A stretch of 64,000 nt of DNA, from contig QJNS01000017.1 of assembly GCA_004154925.1 (NCBI GenBank), forward strand, positions 124,001 through 188,000, given 5' to 3'. The DNA is from Monosporascus cannonballus (lineage: Eukaryota > Ascomycota > Sordariomycetes > Xylariales). Under the pieces are notes generated by a model that had not been told where the DNA came from, did not search any database, and saw only the letters and a program-made list of their open reading frames with translations. Shown here one piece after another: positions 32,269 to 45,519 of the stretch. Numbering within the stretch: position 1 is the stretch's first letter; the number at the start of each line of letters is the position of its first letter. A program made the translations under genes and the position numbers.

Positions 32269-33797
32269 CTACACCGCGTCCATAGCGGCTCTGGTCGTCA
32301 GCTGCTCGTTCTTGTTTCCGAGTTTCGAGATCTGCAGGAACGCATCGACGCCGTAGCCCTCGAGACTGTGCAGCTCGAGGCTGCCGGCCCAGTACTCGGC
32401 GTAGACGCGGCTGAGTGGGAGCCCCATGCCGAGGCGCAAGTTGGGCGGGCGCGAGGACAGCGGGGACAGGGAGCTGGCCGAGGAGCCGGGCCTGCCGTCC
32501 TGCAGTCCGGTGAAGTTGCCGTCGACGCGCAACTCCTGCAGCGTCGCGGCCATTAGCGGAACCTGGACCAGGTTCTCTAGCCGCTGGTTCCGCACCTTGG
32601 ACCCCTTGGCGAACGACCATAGGTACGGCAGCATATCGCGCGGGATACCACCCCCACGATCTGAGATCCGGATGATGACGTGCTTTTGCGCCTCGCATAT
32701 CGTCACCTCGACGGGCGGCGGGGGCGTGTCGGATTTGTTGTGCTGGCGGTGGTGGTCGACGACGGCCTGGACCGAGTTCCGGAGAAGCTCACCAACGATG
32801 TATTCCAGGTGGCTGAGGATGTAGGGGAATGTCGCTTCTAGGTGCCCGTCCACCCTGATCTCGGGGATCTGGACATCGGGACCGTTTGCGGAGCGGGCGA
32901 GGTTTCGCACCGCGTGGCCGCAGCGTTCGATAACATCCTTTGCGACGCATTTCAGAAATATTTCGCCGATGAACTCGGACTCGGAGAGCGGGGCCCCTGG
33001 TTGGAACCAGTCCGCGTGGAAAGTCTCGGTGAGTGCGAGATGTTGTTCCGCGATTACTCGGCGGGATATACGCTGTGAACGGACCCGATTAGCGACACGG
33101 CCTGATTCTTCCCCGGAGGTGCGTGACAGCTACTCACCGATCTCAGGAGAGTGTTCATGAACCTGTCCAGCTCATCCGCCGGCATCAGGTCGCTGCATTC
33201 GAGCATGCCCATGGTCAGCTTCGGAATAACCGTCAGGTGGGCGCGCAACATCTTGGTCAGCTGGCCGCAGAAGCGCTCGTTGTCCTCAAGCGTCTTGATC
33301 TCGCGTACACGGCGGAACAGGTCGAAGGCGTCGTAGTATAGCTCATAGACGTCACGCAGGTGGGGGTTCGTGACTACGGCATATGGCAAGCGCTGCATAT
33401 CTCGTATCCGGTGGGCGACTCGCGTGGGCAGCTCCGTGCGTACATAGTTGGCGGAGCTGATCAGTCTGGACTCTGTGAGAGATCGGCCGAACACCATGAG
33501 CTGGCGCAGGCTTATCGGACGGGCTTCTTTCGCGACCCATCTGTTTCCGCTCTCGTCAGTCTTTTCTGCAATTCCGTAGGCGCGCAGTGCCACGTTTCTA
33601 GCCCGAACATACTCATCCAAGACCTGTACCGGCCTCCATTTCGTTGTATGCGACCATCTTCTACTGACTGGACCGGTCGGTTCTAGCGCGCGTAGATTCG
33701 GGACTCCCTGTACATTTATTGCTGTGCCCGTTCTTGAGACTGCCAGGCTCGTCAGCCGGAGGGTTTTGGCGGCATTTTGCACCGCGAATTGCAACAT
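32269..33797 (-). CDS. Mitochondrial protein kinase of the PDK/BCKDK family
   Basis: Regulatory kinase that in this family phosphorylates the E1-alpha subunit of pyruvate or branched-chain 2-oxoacid dehydrogenase in the mitochondrial matrix. Two exons (33797-33138 and 33072-32269; intron 33073-33137) encode 487 residues. The N-terminus MLQFAVQNAAKTLRLTSLAV is a plausible targeting presequence. The helical BCDHK-adaptor region includes RPISLRQLMVFGRSLTESRL. The GHKL ATPase boxes are the N-box ELLRNSVQAVVDHH, the G1 box DRGGGIP, an ATP-lid region with a Ser/Pro-rich insert (about 25 residues), and the G2 box GMGLPLSRVYAEYWAGSLEL. The fungal Pkp2-type kinase is the best match; PDK and BCKDK cannot be separated by eye. 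The start was chosen for the presequence; an in-frame ATG at 33848 adds 17 residues. Confidence 0.9.
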
Positions 33798-34740
33798 GAT
33801 ATATCCCACAATTCCATGCCAGACAAGATGATCTGGCTGCGATAGCAAGGATTTACGAGAATGTGTGAGGTTGCCCTTTATGAAGAATGGTCCGGAGCTG
33901 CAACATGTTCAAGGACTCAGTCAGCTCGATGGTGATATGAAGGTAGTAAGTATTAGGTGGCCGATTTCGCTGCACGGTTGGTCTCTGGACGGGTACAAAG
34001 AGGGTTAAATATCGAATCAAATCGTGTGGCTCGACTCGACTCGATCAAGAGTGTACGATATACTTTCGTGCACATGCATGTCTTAAGTAATGTACGAAAT
34101 TACTAGGTAGGTACTCCACACGTGGGACTTTCCCACTAACACGCATATAGGAACGTTGGAAGGCTTCTAACACTACGTTTGTAGAACTACGAACAGGTGA
34201 AGTTGGTGCATCTCCGCTCCTCAAATCCTGTGTAATGCCACAGCATCGTCATCCGTGGCTGGGGGTAGCGGGGTGCTGTGGCTGATCCCTCCCCACTTTT
34301 GGATAAGGCAGGTACTTGTACCAACGCAGGCCAGGAGGGGCAGTTTTCTCCTTTGCCTCTGACGTTTGCTCGCTCCTCGCCATGGCAGACTTCCACATGC
34401 ACCAGTAGGCATAGTGTAAATGTAGGGAAAGTGTCGGCGCCAACGCCGGCAATTTGTCAGCATGTAGCACCTAATGATAGACGGAAGCTGCTGCGTAAAT
34501 CAAAAGAAATTGATCGCATGAGCAAAAGAAAAATGACGGGGGCAAACCAAAGTAGCAATAGAATTACTTACGAAAATCCAGAGCGGTACGAATGCGCATA
34601 AATACGAGTGGGTAGCTAGGTTGCTGACAATCTAACTAGGAGTACTGTAGATAGATACCTGAAGTTATTCACCACCGTTTCATAGAATAAAGAGTACCTA
34701 ACCTACGAGGTATGTACGCAACTTCGATTCGCAGCCTTGA
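33798..34740. other. Intergenic, no gene seen
   Basis: Promoter side of the kinase gene and unassigned sequence. Short open frames on both strands near 34187-34601 overlap one another and are not protein-like. Confidence 0.45.
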
Positions 34741-35060
34741 CTTTACTACCTACCTACCTAGGTAGTAAGTGCCTCACTTACCTTATGACCCCCTAACTCT
34801 GGTTATAAAGGGGAGGTTTCCCAAATTCTAATCCTTCGTGTCCTCTCCCGCTCTGATGTAGCAGTTCCAAACAGCTTGAACACAGCCCCACAGGCGACAA
34901 TGGAAGCTACTGCCCCCTATTACTCGCCTCTGCCTACATACTTACCAGGTAGTAGTAGTAGTACTTAGTACCTACCTAGGTATCTAGGTACGTGGGTAGG
35001 CAGTTATTAGTCTAGGTCATAGGTACCTACCCCGGTAATCAGCTTCCTCCACAACGACAC
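34741..35060. repeat. Cluster of CCTAGGTA / TACCTACC-type short repeats
   Basis: Repeated words such as TACCTACCTACCTAGGTAG, GTAGTAGTAGTAGTACTTAG, CTACCTAGGTATCTAGGTAC and TAGGTACCTACC accumulate here. They are palindromic around CCTAGG and GGTACC. Such low-complexity arrays are common in promoters and intergenic DNA of some Sordariomycetes. Confidence 0.6.
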
Positions 35061-35752
35061 CACCACACCCGTCCACTACCTACCGATACGCACACACACA
35101 CGCACCACCACTATCAATCATCAATCTTTGTTAGCCCCGCGTACATATCGCTCTTCACGACACCAAAACCCTTGTAAGCATCACGTCAACCATCAAAACG
35201 GTCAACGCCACCTCTCTTGCCTTTCCCTACTCTTTCTTATAACTCCTAAACATCACGCGCAACCCCCGGCGTTGATTGAGCACATGCAACCGCAATCGAA
35301 AGGCTGTGCTCTTACCCGTTGCCGATAGTGTGTGACTTGATTTACTTCGGGGTATCTACCTACCCGGGTATAGATAGTAGAAATGGTGAGCCTGTTGCCG
35401 CGTTCCCAGTTCTGGTTGTCTCAGTTTGTTTTCTGCTCTTCGACATCCATTCTGTCTATTTGGTCTACATGCAAGTCTCGCATGGCTCTCTGCCCTTGAT
35501 CCTTCCACACCGGCCTCATTAAGAGACTATACATTTCGAAATAGCTTCAGCCTCTTTGTTTATCTCGTCAAGGCCACAATCTCCGTTCCAGGCCTTACTC
35601 GTTCTATACGACAAGTGAAGCCTGTGTCCGCCCGTTCATATCTTTCTCGTAACTATAGCATACCCTGCCATTCCCTGGCTCCTCCGAGTTGCATAGCTGA
35701 CAAGGCCTCCCTTCCGCAGAGCTACGATCCTGATATCCATTCGCCTAACGAC
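35061..35752 (+). promoter_or_regulatory. Upstream region / 5-prime leader of the Ubp15 gene
   Basis: Pyrimidine-rich sequence (CACCACC and CACACACAC runs near 35058-35110; CT-rich blocks near 35400-35560) typical of a fungal promoter and long leader. A 162-codon frame joins the CDS upstream, but its first part is not protein-like. Confidence 0.45.
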
Positions 35753-38700
35753 ATGGTCGTCGATGCGCCGGACGACCTCGTCGTCCAACCCTCCGAAAGC
35801 GAGAAGGATGAGGTCGCTATCATCAACCCAGACCAGCTCGACAACGATGCCGATCACGAGAGCATAACATTGGCAAATGACTGTACGTCTTCAAAAGCCC
35901 CGTGGACATGGTGACATAGAGGGTTTGTGCTGACACTCAATGCCAGTCGAGGCGATGAAGGAGATTGTGTTGGCCCCGTTACTCGAGGAGCCAAAGATCC
36001 TAGATGACGTTGTCAACACCTGGACAGTAGAAAACTGGAGGACGCTTTCGAAGAAGGAACATGGCCCCGTCTTCTATGCTGGTGGCTTCCCATGGTCAGC
36101 ATGCAGCCGCGTCCGCTGGGCAGCTCGACTTGGCTAACGTGGATGGATAGGCGCATTCTTCTCTTCCCCTTCGGCAACAACGTCGACCAAGCATCCGTAT
36201 ATCTTGAACATGGCTTCACCGATGCGAGTAGTATTCCCGAAGATTGGAGCTGTTGTGTGCAGTTTGGCTTAGTCATGTGGAATATCAACGACCCCTCGCT
36301 CTTCCAACACCACACTGCTCACCACCGGTTCACCAAGGAGGAAAGCGATTGGGGCTTCACAAGGTTCCTCGAGCTAAGGAGGATGTTCCAACAACCCTGG
36401 GAAGGCTCTACCCGACCTCTCGTCGAGAACGAATCGGTCAACATCACGGCCTTCGTGCGGGTTGTCGAGGATGAGACGGGTGTCTTGTGGCATAACATGA
36501 CAAACTACGACTCGAAGAAAGAAACCGGCTTTGTCGGTCTCAAGAACCAGGGCGCCACCTGCTATCTCAACTCTCTCCTTCAGTCGTTGTACTTTACGAA
36601 CGCATTCCGGAAGGTAACCAGCCAGAACCACCTTCCCCAAAGCTTCCAGGCCGCGCTGACTACTTTCCTTAGGCTGTATACGAGATCCCAACTGCCGACG
36701 ACGAGAGTATCGCTAATAGTGCATATGCCCTTCAAAGACTATTCTACCAACTCCAGATATCCAATAGTGCCGTCGGGACCAATGAGTTAACAAAGTCGTT
36801 TGGCTGGGACACACGCCACATATTCGAGCAGCAGGATGTGCAGGAGCTGTCCCGCAAGCTAATCGAACGCATGGAGGAGAGGATGAAGGGCACGGCTGCT
36901 CAGGATGCGTTACCCCGTATGCTCAGCGGCAAGGTCAAAACCTATGTCTCTTGCATCAACGTAGACTATGAATCTAGTCGGCTAGAGGATTTCTGGGATA
37001 TCCAGCTCAACGTCCGGGGCATCCAAACCCTCCAAGACAGTTTCAAGGACTATATCCAGCAGGAAACATTGGATGGCGACAACAAGTATTGGGCAGGCGA
37101 TGAGTTCAAGTACCAGGACGCCCACAAGGGAGTTATCTTTCAGAGCTTCCCGGAGGTTCTGCATCTGCATTTGAAACGGTTTGAGTATGACATTCAACGA
37201 GATGCGATGATGAAGATCAATGATCGCTTCGAGTTTCCGGAAACCCTCGACCTGGAACCCTATCTCGAGAAGGATGCCGACAGGTCCGAACCGTGGATAT
37301 ACAAACTACATGGAGTCTTGATCCATAGTGGTGATCTCAATGCTGGTCATTACTATGCCTTCCTGAAGCCGAACAAGGATGGCTGGTTTTACAAGTTCGA
37401 CGATGATAAAGTCACGAAGGCAACCATGAGGGAGGTGTTCGAAGATGCTTTTGGCGGCGAGTACAAGGTGCCCGCCGTGCATGGGCGATCAGCTACGCAG
37501 AGGAAGCAGCCGATCATGCGTCAAATGAATGCATACATGTTGGTCTACATTCGGGAGTCGAGGCTTGATTGTGTCCTAACACCGGTCACCAAGGAAGACA
37601 CTCCCCAGCATCTCCGTAAGTCATCTCTCGAATAGGGTCTCATAATTTTGTGACTACGAAGCGCTTACGTTCTCCCGCAGAGAGAAGGCTGGATGAGGAG
37701 GCCGCCCTGCGAGAGGCCCGGAGAAGAGAACGCGAAGAACAGCACCTTTACCTCCCGGTCAAGGTTGTCACACCAGAGACGTTTAGACACCACGCGACCA
37801 CGGATCTCACCAACTTCGACGGGGATCCCACGACAGATCCCGCGGCGCCTAGGTATTATCGCATGAAGAGAGATGCCCAGATGGAGGAGCTCGTCCAAAT
37901 CATAGCCGAAGATTTGGGCCAGGATCCGAAGAGGGTGCGTCTTTGGATCATGGTTAACCGCCAGAACAAGACGACGAGACCGGACCAGCCGATCATGGAC
38001 CTCAAGCCGACGATAGAAGAAACGTTTTCAAGATCTGCCGGGACCAGCAGGGACTACTCTCTACGGGTCTGGACCGAGATAGCAGAAGAGGCTGACGCCC
38101 AAGGCGAGGCGATCTGGCCGACCTACCAGGGAAATGCTAACGGTGTTGTGGTCAAGAATGATCTCATACTCTTATTCCTCAAGTATTTTGATATCGAAAA
38201 GCAGGCCCTATCCGGTGTCGGTCACGTCTATGTGAGCAAAGAGAAGAAAGTTGAGGAGCTGGTGCCCATCATCTCGAGGAAGATGGGTTGGGGTGAGAAG
38301 CTGCCGTCGGGCGAGCAGTTGCAGATGTGGGAGGAGATCAAGCCCAGCATGATCGAGACCCTGAAGGCAAAGCAATCTTTGAAGGCGGCTGAGTTGCAGG
38401 ACGGCGACATCATCTGCTTTCAGAAAGTCCCTGACAAGAAGTCGTCCGGCGATATTCTCGGCAAAACGTCTCGCCAGGGTGATAAGACCTCAGGCGAAGC
38501 TGTGAAGAGATGGGATCATTTCGATGATGCGAGAGAGTTCTACGATTTTCTCATGCACAAGAGGGAAGTTAGATTCGATCCTCATCCCCGTTGCGAAAAA
38601 GAGAACCTTGAGAGTTTCATCTTGACCCTCAGCTCCAAGATCAACTATGATCAGCTTGCCGAGAGGGTCGGTGAGCATCTAAAAGTGGAACCCACGCACC

Positions 38701-39641
38701 TTCGGTTCTTTACAGCGAACGCCTCGTCAGGGGCACCAAAGATGCCCGTCAGACGAGCGCTCAACCAGAACATCGCGCAGCTCCTCAATCCTAACAATTA
38801 CCAGCATACCGTTCAGACCAAGGCCGATTCGCTCTTCTACGAGGTCTTAGATATGAGCCTTGCCGAGTTTGACATGAAGAAGAACGTTAAAGTGACGTGG
38901 CTCAGCGAGGGGGTCATAAAGGCCGTAAGTACAGAACTGTCCAGGGCGTTGAAGACGACCTAACCAAATCGCTTCCAGGAAACCTACGATGTGCTCGTCA
39001 ACAAACAAGGACATATCGTGGATCTCATCCAGGCCCTCACGAAGAAGTTGCAGATCAAAGATGAGAGCGAAGGTGGGCGGATACGGGTCTACGAAATCCA
39101 TAACCATAGAATCTTCAGAGAACTTGCGCCTAGTTATCCAGTTCTCAGCATAAACGATTATGCAGATCTGATTGCCGAACGGATACCCGAAGACGAGCTG
39201 GAAGCCGACGAGAGAGATTTCATTAAGTGTTTCCACTTCCAGGCAGATCCAAGCAGGGCACACGGGATTCCTTTCAAGTTTCTTCTCAAGGAGGTATGTA
39301 TCATGACCTTCTGATTGAGCATGGCGGTGGTTGACTCGGTACTTTAGGGCGAGGTCTTTGCGGACACGAAGAAACGACTCGAGAAGCGAACGGGTATCAA
39401 GGGCAAGGCCTTTGAAAAGATCAAGTTCGCAGTTCTTAGGCGATATCAGAAACCAGATTACGTTGCTGACGGTATGCTCCCACAAGCGAGGCCGGGCGAC
39501 GATAGCCAGACAGCTAATATCGTCGCAGATCGAATCCTGTACGACGAAGGAGGCAATATGGAAGACGACATCTCGTTAGGCCTTGACCATGTTGACCGTA
39601 CGAGATCGGCGCGGAACGGGGGCGAGATGTTCCTCAAGTAG
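35753..39641 (+). CDS. ubp15: Ubiquitin carboxyl-terminal hydrolase, Ubp15/USP7 type
   Basis: Cysteine protease removing ubiquitin from substrates. Eight exons (35753-35882, 35947-36094, 36151-36613, 36673-37615, 37681-38924, 38979-39293, 39348-39471, 39529-39641) join in one frame of 1159 residues; all introns are 54-65 bp. Order: acidic N-terminus, MATH/TRAF-like domain (about 55-195, including WTVENWRTL and an LLFPFGNN strand), then the USP catalytic core with the Cys box NQGATCYLNSLLQSL (Cys near residue 230), QQDVQELSRKL, HLHLKRFEYD and the His box GDLNAGHYYAFLKPN (His near 471) with WYKFDDD-type residues (FYKFDDDKVT). Next come a charged helix REARRREREEQ and the C-terminal USP7 ubiquitin-like domains (LRLWIMVNRQNK-type strands, KVTWLSEGVIKA, GIPFKFLLKE). 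Length and architecture fit the family. The start ATG opens the acidic leader conserved in fungal orthologues; the N-terminal ten residues are the least certain part. Confidence 0.95.
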
Positions 39642-42600
39642 ACTATCCTGCTACATGATTCATTCTATACCCATTGCTCCCTCCTCGACAGGCGCCCTAC
39701 CCCCCAGGGGCATCTAGTACGGATGGCTATTTATACACACGGGACGGGCCGGAATTGGGGCTGTTCCGACCATCCGTCTTGTACTTAGTAGTTTTGGACT
39801 TGGCTCTGCAACGATACCTCTTAACCACCGCTTCCTGTGGTTCGCCTGCGTTTCTCCGAACAAAGCGTCCCGCGCGTTTGGCCTCGGGATTCAGGATGAG
39901 GAGTAAGGAGGGAACGGTCGAGTAAAATATTCCCGGTCGGTATGCCTTTCCCGCTGTCGGCGGCACGACAGAACGAGACATCACTTAAGGCTTACGAGGA
40001 GGTAGATGGCCTCTTTTTGGGAACGAAGAGTATGATTTAACGCAAAAATGAGTCTTGGTGCCTGCATCATCTGCGCGCGCGTTTAATCGAAGCGCGATGC
40101 CTCTTCCGCCGTTTAGCATTTGGTATGCTTACCTATGTATAATCGGTCATTCGGGAGCACGTCTTCTACGACTACATCCCTTTTAGGCAGAGACGGTAGA
40201 TAATGCTGTATGACGTGAGTGTACAAGCGGACATGTCGTTACCATGAGGACGCCGATGGGCTTTACGGGCTTCTAGGGGTACATTGGTAGCTCCCACAAC
40301 GCCCTCCTACTTAGGTTCCAAGCAGCGCATTCGACCGTCGTGCAAGTACTAGGCGTGACGTACCGCCGGTTCTGTGGAATGCTGACATCCAAATCAACCA
40401 GTAGTGGAGTCGGTATATCTCTGATCCGCAAGATCGCAAAGCATACCGCGCGCCTACTAAAGCGGATCGTGGGATCGGTATTCTTAATCCCAAGCCGCAG
40501 GGTTCGCACACAAATGACCTGGGGTAGCTTGTATTCAGAAGGGGTTCTAATATATAAGTAGAGACCAACCGGGCGCCAAATAGAGGCCTCAACACTTCAA
40601 ACATCATATGTTAGTCTACAGTTGGATGCCGGAGATGTCAAGGGAAGATGCGTAACGTGGAACATCCCCCCGTTACTGCTCTTCCAGGGGTAGATATCTC
40701 AGGGACGCTGCACGGGCCACGATAGGGGACAGATGGCTGCCCTGACTGCCAGCCCCGGGGACTCGATTCCGGGTCTCCTGTGTGCTTCCGGGAGTCGGGC
40801 AATCTACCTAGATTGAAAGATGCCACAGCCGCGGGGGTTATCGGCCGAAAACCTACCGCACCGCCCAGACCCCTAGAGCGGGCCTGAAGCCTTCAGGGCC
40901 CTTGTCACGACCACTCTGGTCGACTTCGTCACGGCCTCGCAGAAAAAAAATTGTTCTCTTTTCGGACCTTCAGGGCAGGTGTCTGTACGAGATATTAAGG
41001 CCGCGCGGGCTCCAGTCGGGCTACTGCTGAGCTCCTGGATGTGGTTGGCCATTGCCTAATACTACCGAGACCGGGTCAATACTGAAATGGCAGGTCTGAG
41101 GCCGCGTCGCGTATTGTATAACCGCTGCAGAGACAACGGCAGGGGTAGTACCGCTCGCGAGAACTGCCATAGCACGAGCCACAGTTTCGCAGATACTTGG
41201 CAGGGCAACCCGCCGAGGCCACAAGATCATTCGCGACTTACATATATGGTGAGATGATCAGGCATGATAAGCCTAGACGTAGCCAGAGCAACTTTCTCGT
41301 CACCGTATCACGCCTCGGTGATAATAAGTCATTGTCGACCCCTAAGTTAGAGCAAGCCGCAGATGCCTCTTCGTTATCGGTGAAAAAATTAGCGATATGC
41401 GCCGCCAAGCGGATATGCCCCGTTACGAACCCCACGACCAAGAGTATTACGTGAGGTGAACGATGTCAGCTCGGCTGCATACCAGACGAGTCAGCTTTAT
41501 GCCCTCTACGTAAGGCTACCACGTGATGGCAGCACAGCATCATAGGCCCCCTTTTCAACTGAGTACTGATAAGTGACACATTCACCTGAGATACCCGTTC
41601 CTTTGGATGATAGAAAATTCGCGAAAAGCCGCGTCACAGTACTTAACATGCGCCCATACCGCGGGCCGACAAGGAACCATGGCTAGCCGGCCCTCAAGGG
41701 ACCAATCGCCAGGCATCGTCGTAGGATCGCGGCTATAACTTTTCTCGGGTGACTCCAGCGCGGCCGAGATTATGCACGCTTCGTCCCCCGGATCCATTGC
41801 TTGCATCAAGGCTGAGTTCGGTAAACGACATGCCAGAATTGGCCGGACGGGCTGACAGGACACGGATCCTATTTTTAAAGCTGATGCTTCTTCTTCGGTG
41901 CGGGGGGGTTCCTCTTTCTCCGTAGCCGGAAAAGGGAGTTTGTGCCGTTAGGCGGAAACAAAATCCCCTCCGATCCTCGAGGGTGAGCCCCCTTCCTCAA
42001 TTCAGAAAAACCAAAACTATGAAGATCAGGATCGAAATAGCGCATAAGAGAGTTGACCACCACGTAAATAGAAGACCCATAAACACACTTCCTATGCAGT
42101 ACCTAGATAATTTCGACAAGAAAAGCGGCGTCTAAAAGTAGCTCCCAACTTGCTCTATCTCCAAAGCTAGCGGGGACTACATGTTGGCGCCAAGCGTTCA
42201 GTGGTATGGAACCGACGGACCGGGTCGCAGACTAAACCGCGACTGGTAACCATAGTGCTGACCCCTGAATCAAGCCAAGGCTGGGTTAGGTGCCACCATA
42301 TATGCACCTACCCAATAGGGCTGAAGGAATTTGGGGTTACATTACCGGCCAAGCACAACGGTCTGAGCGACGGAAGCGTGTCTTAACGCAACCAAAATGA
42401 GGACTCATTTGATCATCTGTTCTGTTACAGGGAGGAGCGCTGATAATGATTGCACTTTTGTATTTGTAAGAAGTACAGTGCTAGGGTTTTCAAACATGTA
42501 ACAGGTCTGCCCATCGGCATCCTCCCTGCTTTACAATGGAACAGGGTTTGGATGGCCAGATATCGATCGATATGATGAGTACCTGCATCGACGGCTACCG

Positions 42601-43054
42601 GCCGACATGACCGCTACCCAGCCGCAGAGGTACGAAGAGGCTCTAACCGATATCCGACGACAAGAAATATCCACCTCCCTTATATCGGGGGAGGGCGCGA
42701 GCCACCAGAACGTGCGCTTTGTTGGCACTAAAGTATGTGATTAATGGGCGGGTGATATTACGCAGAGTTCTCGCAGGCTTAGCGGGTGCTGGGATGTTAA
42801 GAAGCTGTAGATGAAAAACGGTAGCATCCTCCAGCTCATACGCAACGCGGCCGTGACACGATGAGTGCCATATCACAGCAGATGGAGCGTGGCTTATTAT
42901 GCTCCGCAGATCGGCATAGCGGCTGCCAACAACAATCATAGTATAAGCCATGCCCAGAACGGGTAATCAAGGGCTGGGGGGGATGGCTCACCTTGTCTTA
43001 ACTGCGCTGCCCAACGTCGTCTCTCGTTATTCCTCTGTTTTAGTCTTACATAAA
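39642..43054. other. 3.4 kb gene-free stretch of balanced composition
   Basis: No coding region was recognised on either strand. The longest frames are about 100 codons, overlapping and unlike any family. GC is near that of the neighbouring genes, not the AT-rich pattern of the right end, so this is not RIP-saturated. A minus-strand frame at 42643-42951 (102 codons, starting MAYTMIVVGSRYADL) lies divergent to the next gene and is the only one I would keep in mind. Confidence 0.5.
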
Positions 43055-44700
43055 ATGGGCGAGATGTCGGCATCTATCTGGATCTTCTTGCTCTTGACCT
43101 TTGGATTAGCTGGCGTGCTCGCAGACTTGCATTTCGGAGCCGCCGAGTACGATGACTACAATGCCGGGCTCTATGGCGACCGTCCGAACCAAACCTACTA
43201 CTCGACCGACATCAAGTCCCCGCTGTTTCTGATCAATACATGGAAGAAGGATGCCGTTGCTCCAGGGTCGCATATTTTTATGTCGCCGTCGGTCGGGGGC
43301 CAGCACCGCAGTCCCATGATCTTCTCTGCAAAGGATCTTAGCCTTGTTTACGCTGACCCGTCGTGGGACGGAGGAGCGACTGTGAACCTGCAGGAATATA
43401 AGGGGAAGAAATACATAACCTTCTGGTCTGGCAAGGATTATATCGGTTGGGGTTCTGGCGGCGGCATCATACTCGACGAGAACTACCGCTTCTTTGCCCA
43501 CGTCACGACAACGGACGAGTTCGAGACCGGTGCGGACAGCCACGAGTTTCAGCTGACTCCTGATGGTACTGCACTAGTTAACAACTATTACAAGATTCCT
43601 TACAACATGACTCCTGTGAATGGGCCAGCGGATAGCATCCTACATGATAGCGCGTTTCAAGAAATTGACATCGAGACGGGAGAGGCCCTGTTCACATGGA
43701 GGGCCAAAGACCATTTCGAGCTCCATGAATCCCTGAATGCGTACATATTCGACGCTGATGGCGGAGGTTGGGATTGGTTCCACCAGAACAGTATCCAGAA
43801 GACTCCCGATGGGAACTACCTCATATCGGCGCGCCATCTCTGCATGCTGGCGTTGATAAACGGGACGGACGGCACCCGAATCTGGCAGTTGGGCGGAAAG
43901 AAGAACGACTTCAAAGACCTCAGCGACGGAAGGGCCACGAAGTTCGGCTTCCAGCATAATGCTCGCTTCGTCGACGATACTCTCAGGGAGATCACCTTCT
44001 TCGACAACAACGCCGAATTCCCCCACTCGCCCACGCCGAAATGCGACGACGCCTGCTCGCGAGCGGTGCGTGTCCGCTTGGATTACGATGCGATGACGGC
44101 AGAATTGGTCCAGGAGTTCTATCATCCGAAGAGCGTCCAGGCGTGGGCCCAAGGCGGAGTGCAGCCGCTTCCCAACGGCGGCGCAATGATTGCCTGGGGC
44201 ACCGTCCCATCAGTGACCGAGGTAAACGCGGAAGGCGAGACGATTATGGAGCTGCAACTTAGTCCTTGGGCGGTGGCTAGCGGCGGGCGTAACGGGGTGT
44301 CGTTCTACAGAGTATACAAACTCGATTACACAGCGTACCCGCCGTGGGGACCAAGCATCGCTTGCGTCAACGGGACATTGTATGTGAGCTGGAATGGCGC
44401 AACCGAGGTTGTCTCATGGTCTGTGGTAAGTTCGAAACCGCGTGTGTTTCGTCTTGAGCAACTCTGTTGACAGAACTGCCCTAGTTCGGAGGCCAGAGCT
44501 CAGTAACATTGGAGGCAAAGAACCATGTGGTTCCCAGGGCGGGCTTTGAGACGGCAATCGAGGTAGATCCGTCGTTAGAGCTGGCTTTTGCCCAGGTACA
44601 CGCTCTCGACACCAACGGGAACTCCCTAGGATCGACCGATATCGTGAATATGCAAACCGGAGAAGTACTCACGGTCAAAGTACAACTCGACAGAGTTTGA
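43055..44700 (+). CDS. Secreted arylsulfotransferase-like protein (Arylsulfotran_2 family)
   Basis: Predicted secreted protein of 528 residues, two exons (43055-44425 and 44485-44700; intron 44426-44484). Signal peptide: MGEMSASIWIFLLLTFGLAG, cleaved near VLA-DL. The body is a beta-propeller-like ASST domain: HSP-type blocks PGSHIFMSPSVGG, RSPMIFSAKDLSLVY, WSGKDYIGWGSGGGIILDEN, ADSHEFQLTPDGTALVNNYY, DWFHQNSIQKTPDGNYLISA, IWQLGGKKNDF, FGFQHNARFV and WAQGGVQPLPNGGAMIAWG. The repeated H-x-N/F-type histidines match those around the active site of bacterial aryl sulfotransferases, but fungal members have no proven reaction. Several N-glycosylation sequons (NQT, NMT, NGT) fit secretion. Exon 2 adds an FGGQSSVTLEAKNHVV strand pair. 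The start at 43055 gives the signal peptide; the ATG at 42950 would bury it. Confidence 0.9.
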
Positions 44701-45514
44701 CGCGCAGGGGCAGTAGGTGTTATGCCGCAGTTCCTCGCCGGCCGTTTCTCTCCCTCTGAGACCTGCAACTCGAGACGGTTCTTGGTAGATTCCAAAGCGA
44801 TTGGCGGCCATTGCAACCAACACCCCGAAGCAGGGCCTTCGAGGGGATACCGCCCGGATGAGAAAGGGGCAGCGATCGTCCTGCCCGGTGCGCCGATATG
44901 ACGATCACCAGGAGTGGCGCTAGAAGTTGAAACTGCCCGAGTCCTCTCTAACCTTGGGGGTAACTGAATATACACCTTGGTCGGTTGACTTGAGGCAATT
45001 CACATGAAAAGGGAACTATGCAACTGGGTAAACGTAAGGCGGAGTAGGGGCGATACACCATGAGACCAAGTTTTACCCGGAGAGAAGGGCTTGTATAGCC
45101 TGTGTAACACCAGTAATGTAGTTATGATCCAATGTATTGGGTCGGCGAATTGGGAAAGTTGGCTGAGTTCCAGGAAGTACCACAGTTCTATGAGAAATCG
45201 ATAGGCCGATTATGCGTATTAGAAATTAGAAATTTTATTCCCATTAACAACTTGGAAAGCAAGCGAATAGCTTTGATTGAGTTCTATCAAGAACGGTTGT
45301 GGTGAGGGAAAGCTCTATGGATTTAGTAAAAGAGCCTACCACGAAACCAGATGAGGGTCAGGCCCGGTCCCTTAAGCGAACCATTCCCGACCAGTTATTC
45401 TGGTTGTCCATGTTGAAAGACAGCGTTTAACCCATATCTCCCTTGATTAGCGCTAGGTTATCTTGGGGCTAGGTAAGTCTCAACTGTAAAGGAATACGAG
45501 GTCTTTATTTAGGG
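44701..45514. other. Intergenic, transition to AT-rich region
   Basis: No gene seen. Composition is still balanced and drops sharply at the copia insertion at 45520. Confidence 0.5.
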
Positions 45515-45519
45515 GTATC
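45515..45519. repeat. Target-site duplication of copia element 1, left (GTATC)
   Basis: GTATC directly precedes the left LTR and is repeated exactly at 50943-50947 after the right LTR. Confidence 0.9.

Noticed and set aside
40740..40800. tRNA-like T-loop sequence (ACTCGATTCC)
   Set aside because: No A box or foldable cloverleaf could be found around it.
42950..43054. Earlier ATG for the arylsulfotransferase-like gene
   Set aside because: It would place a signal peptide 35 residues inside the protein.
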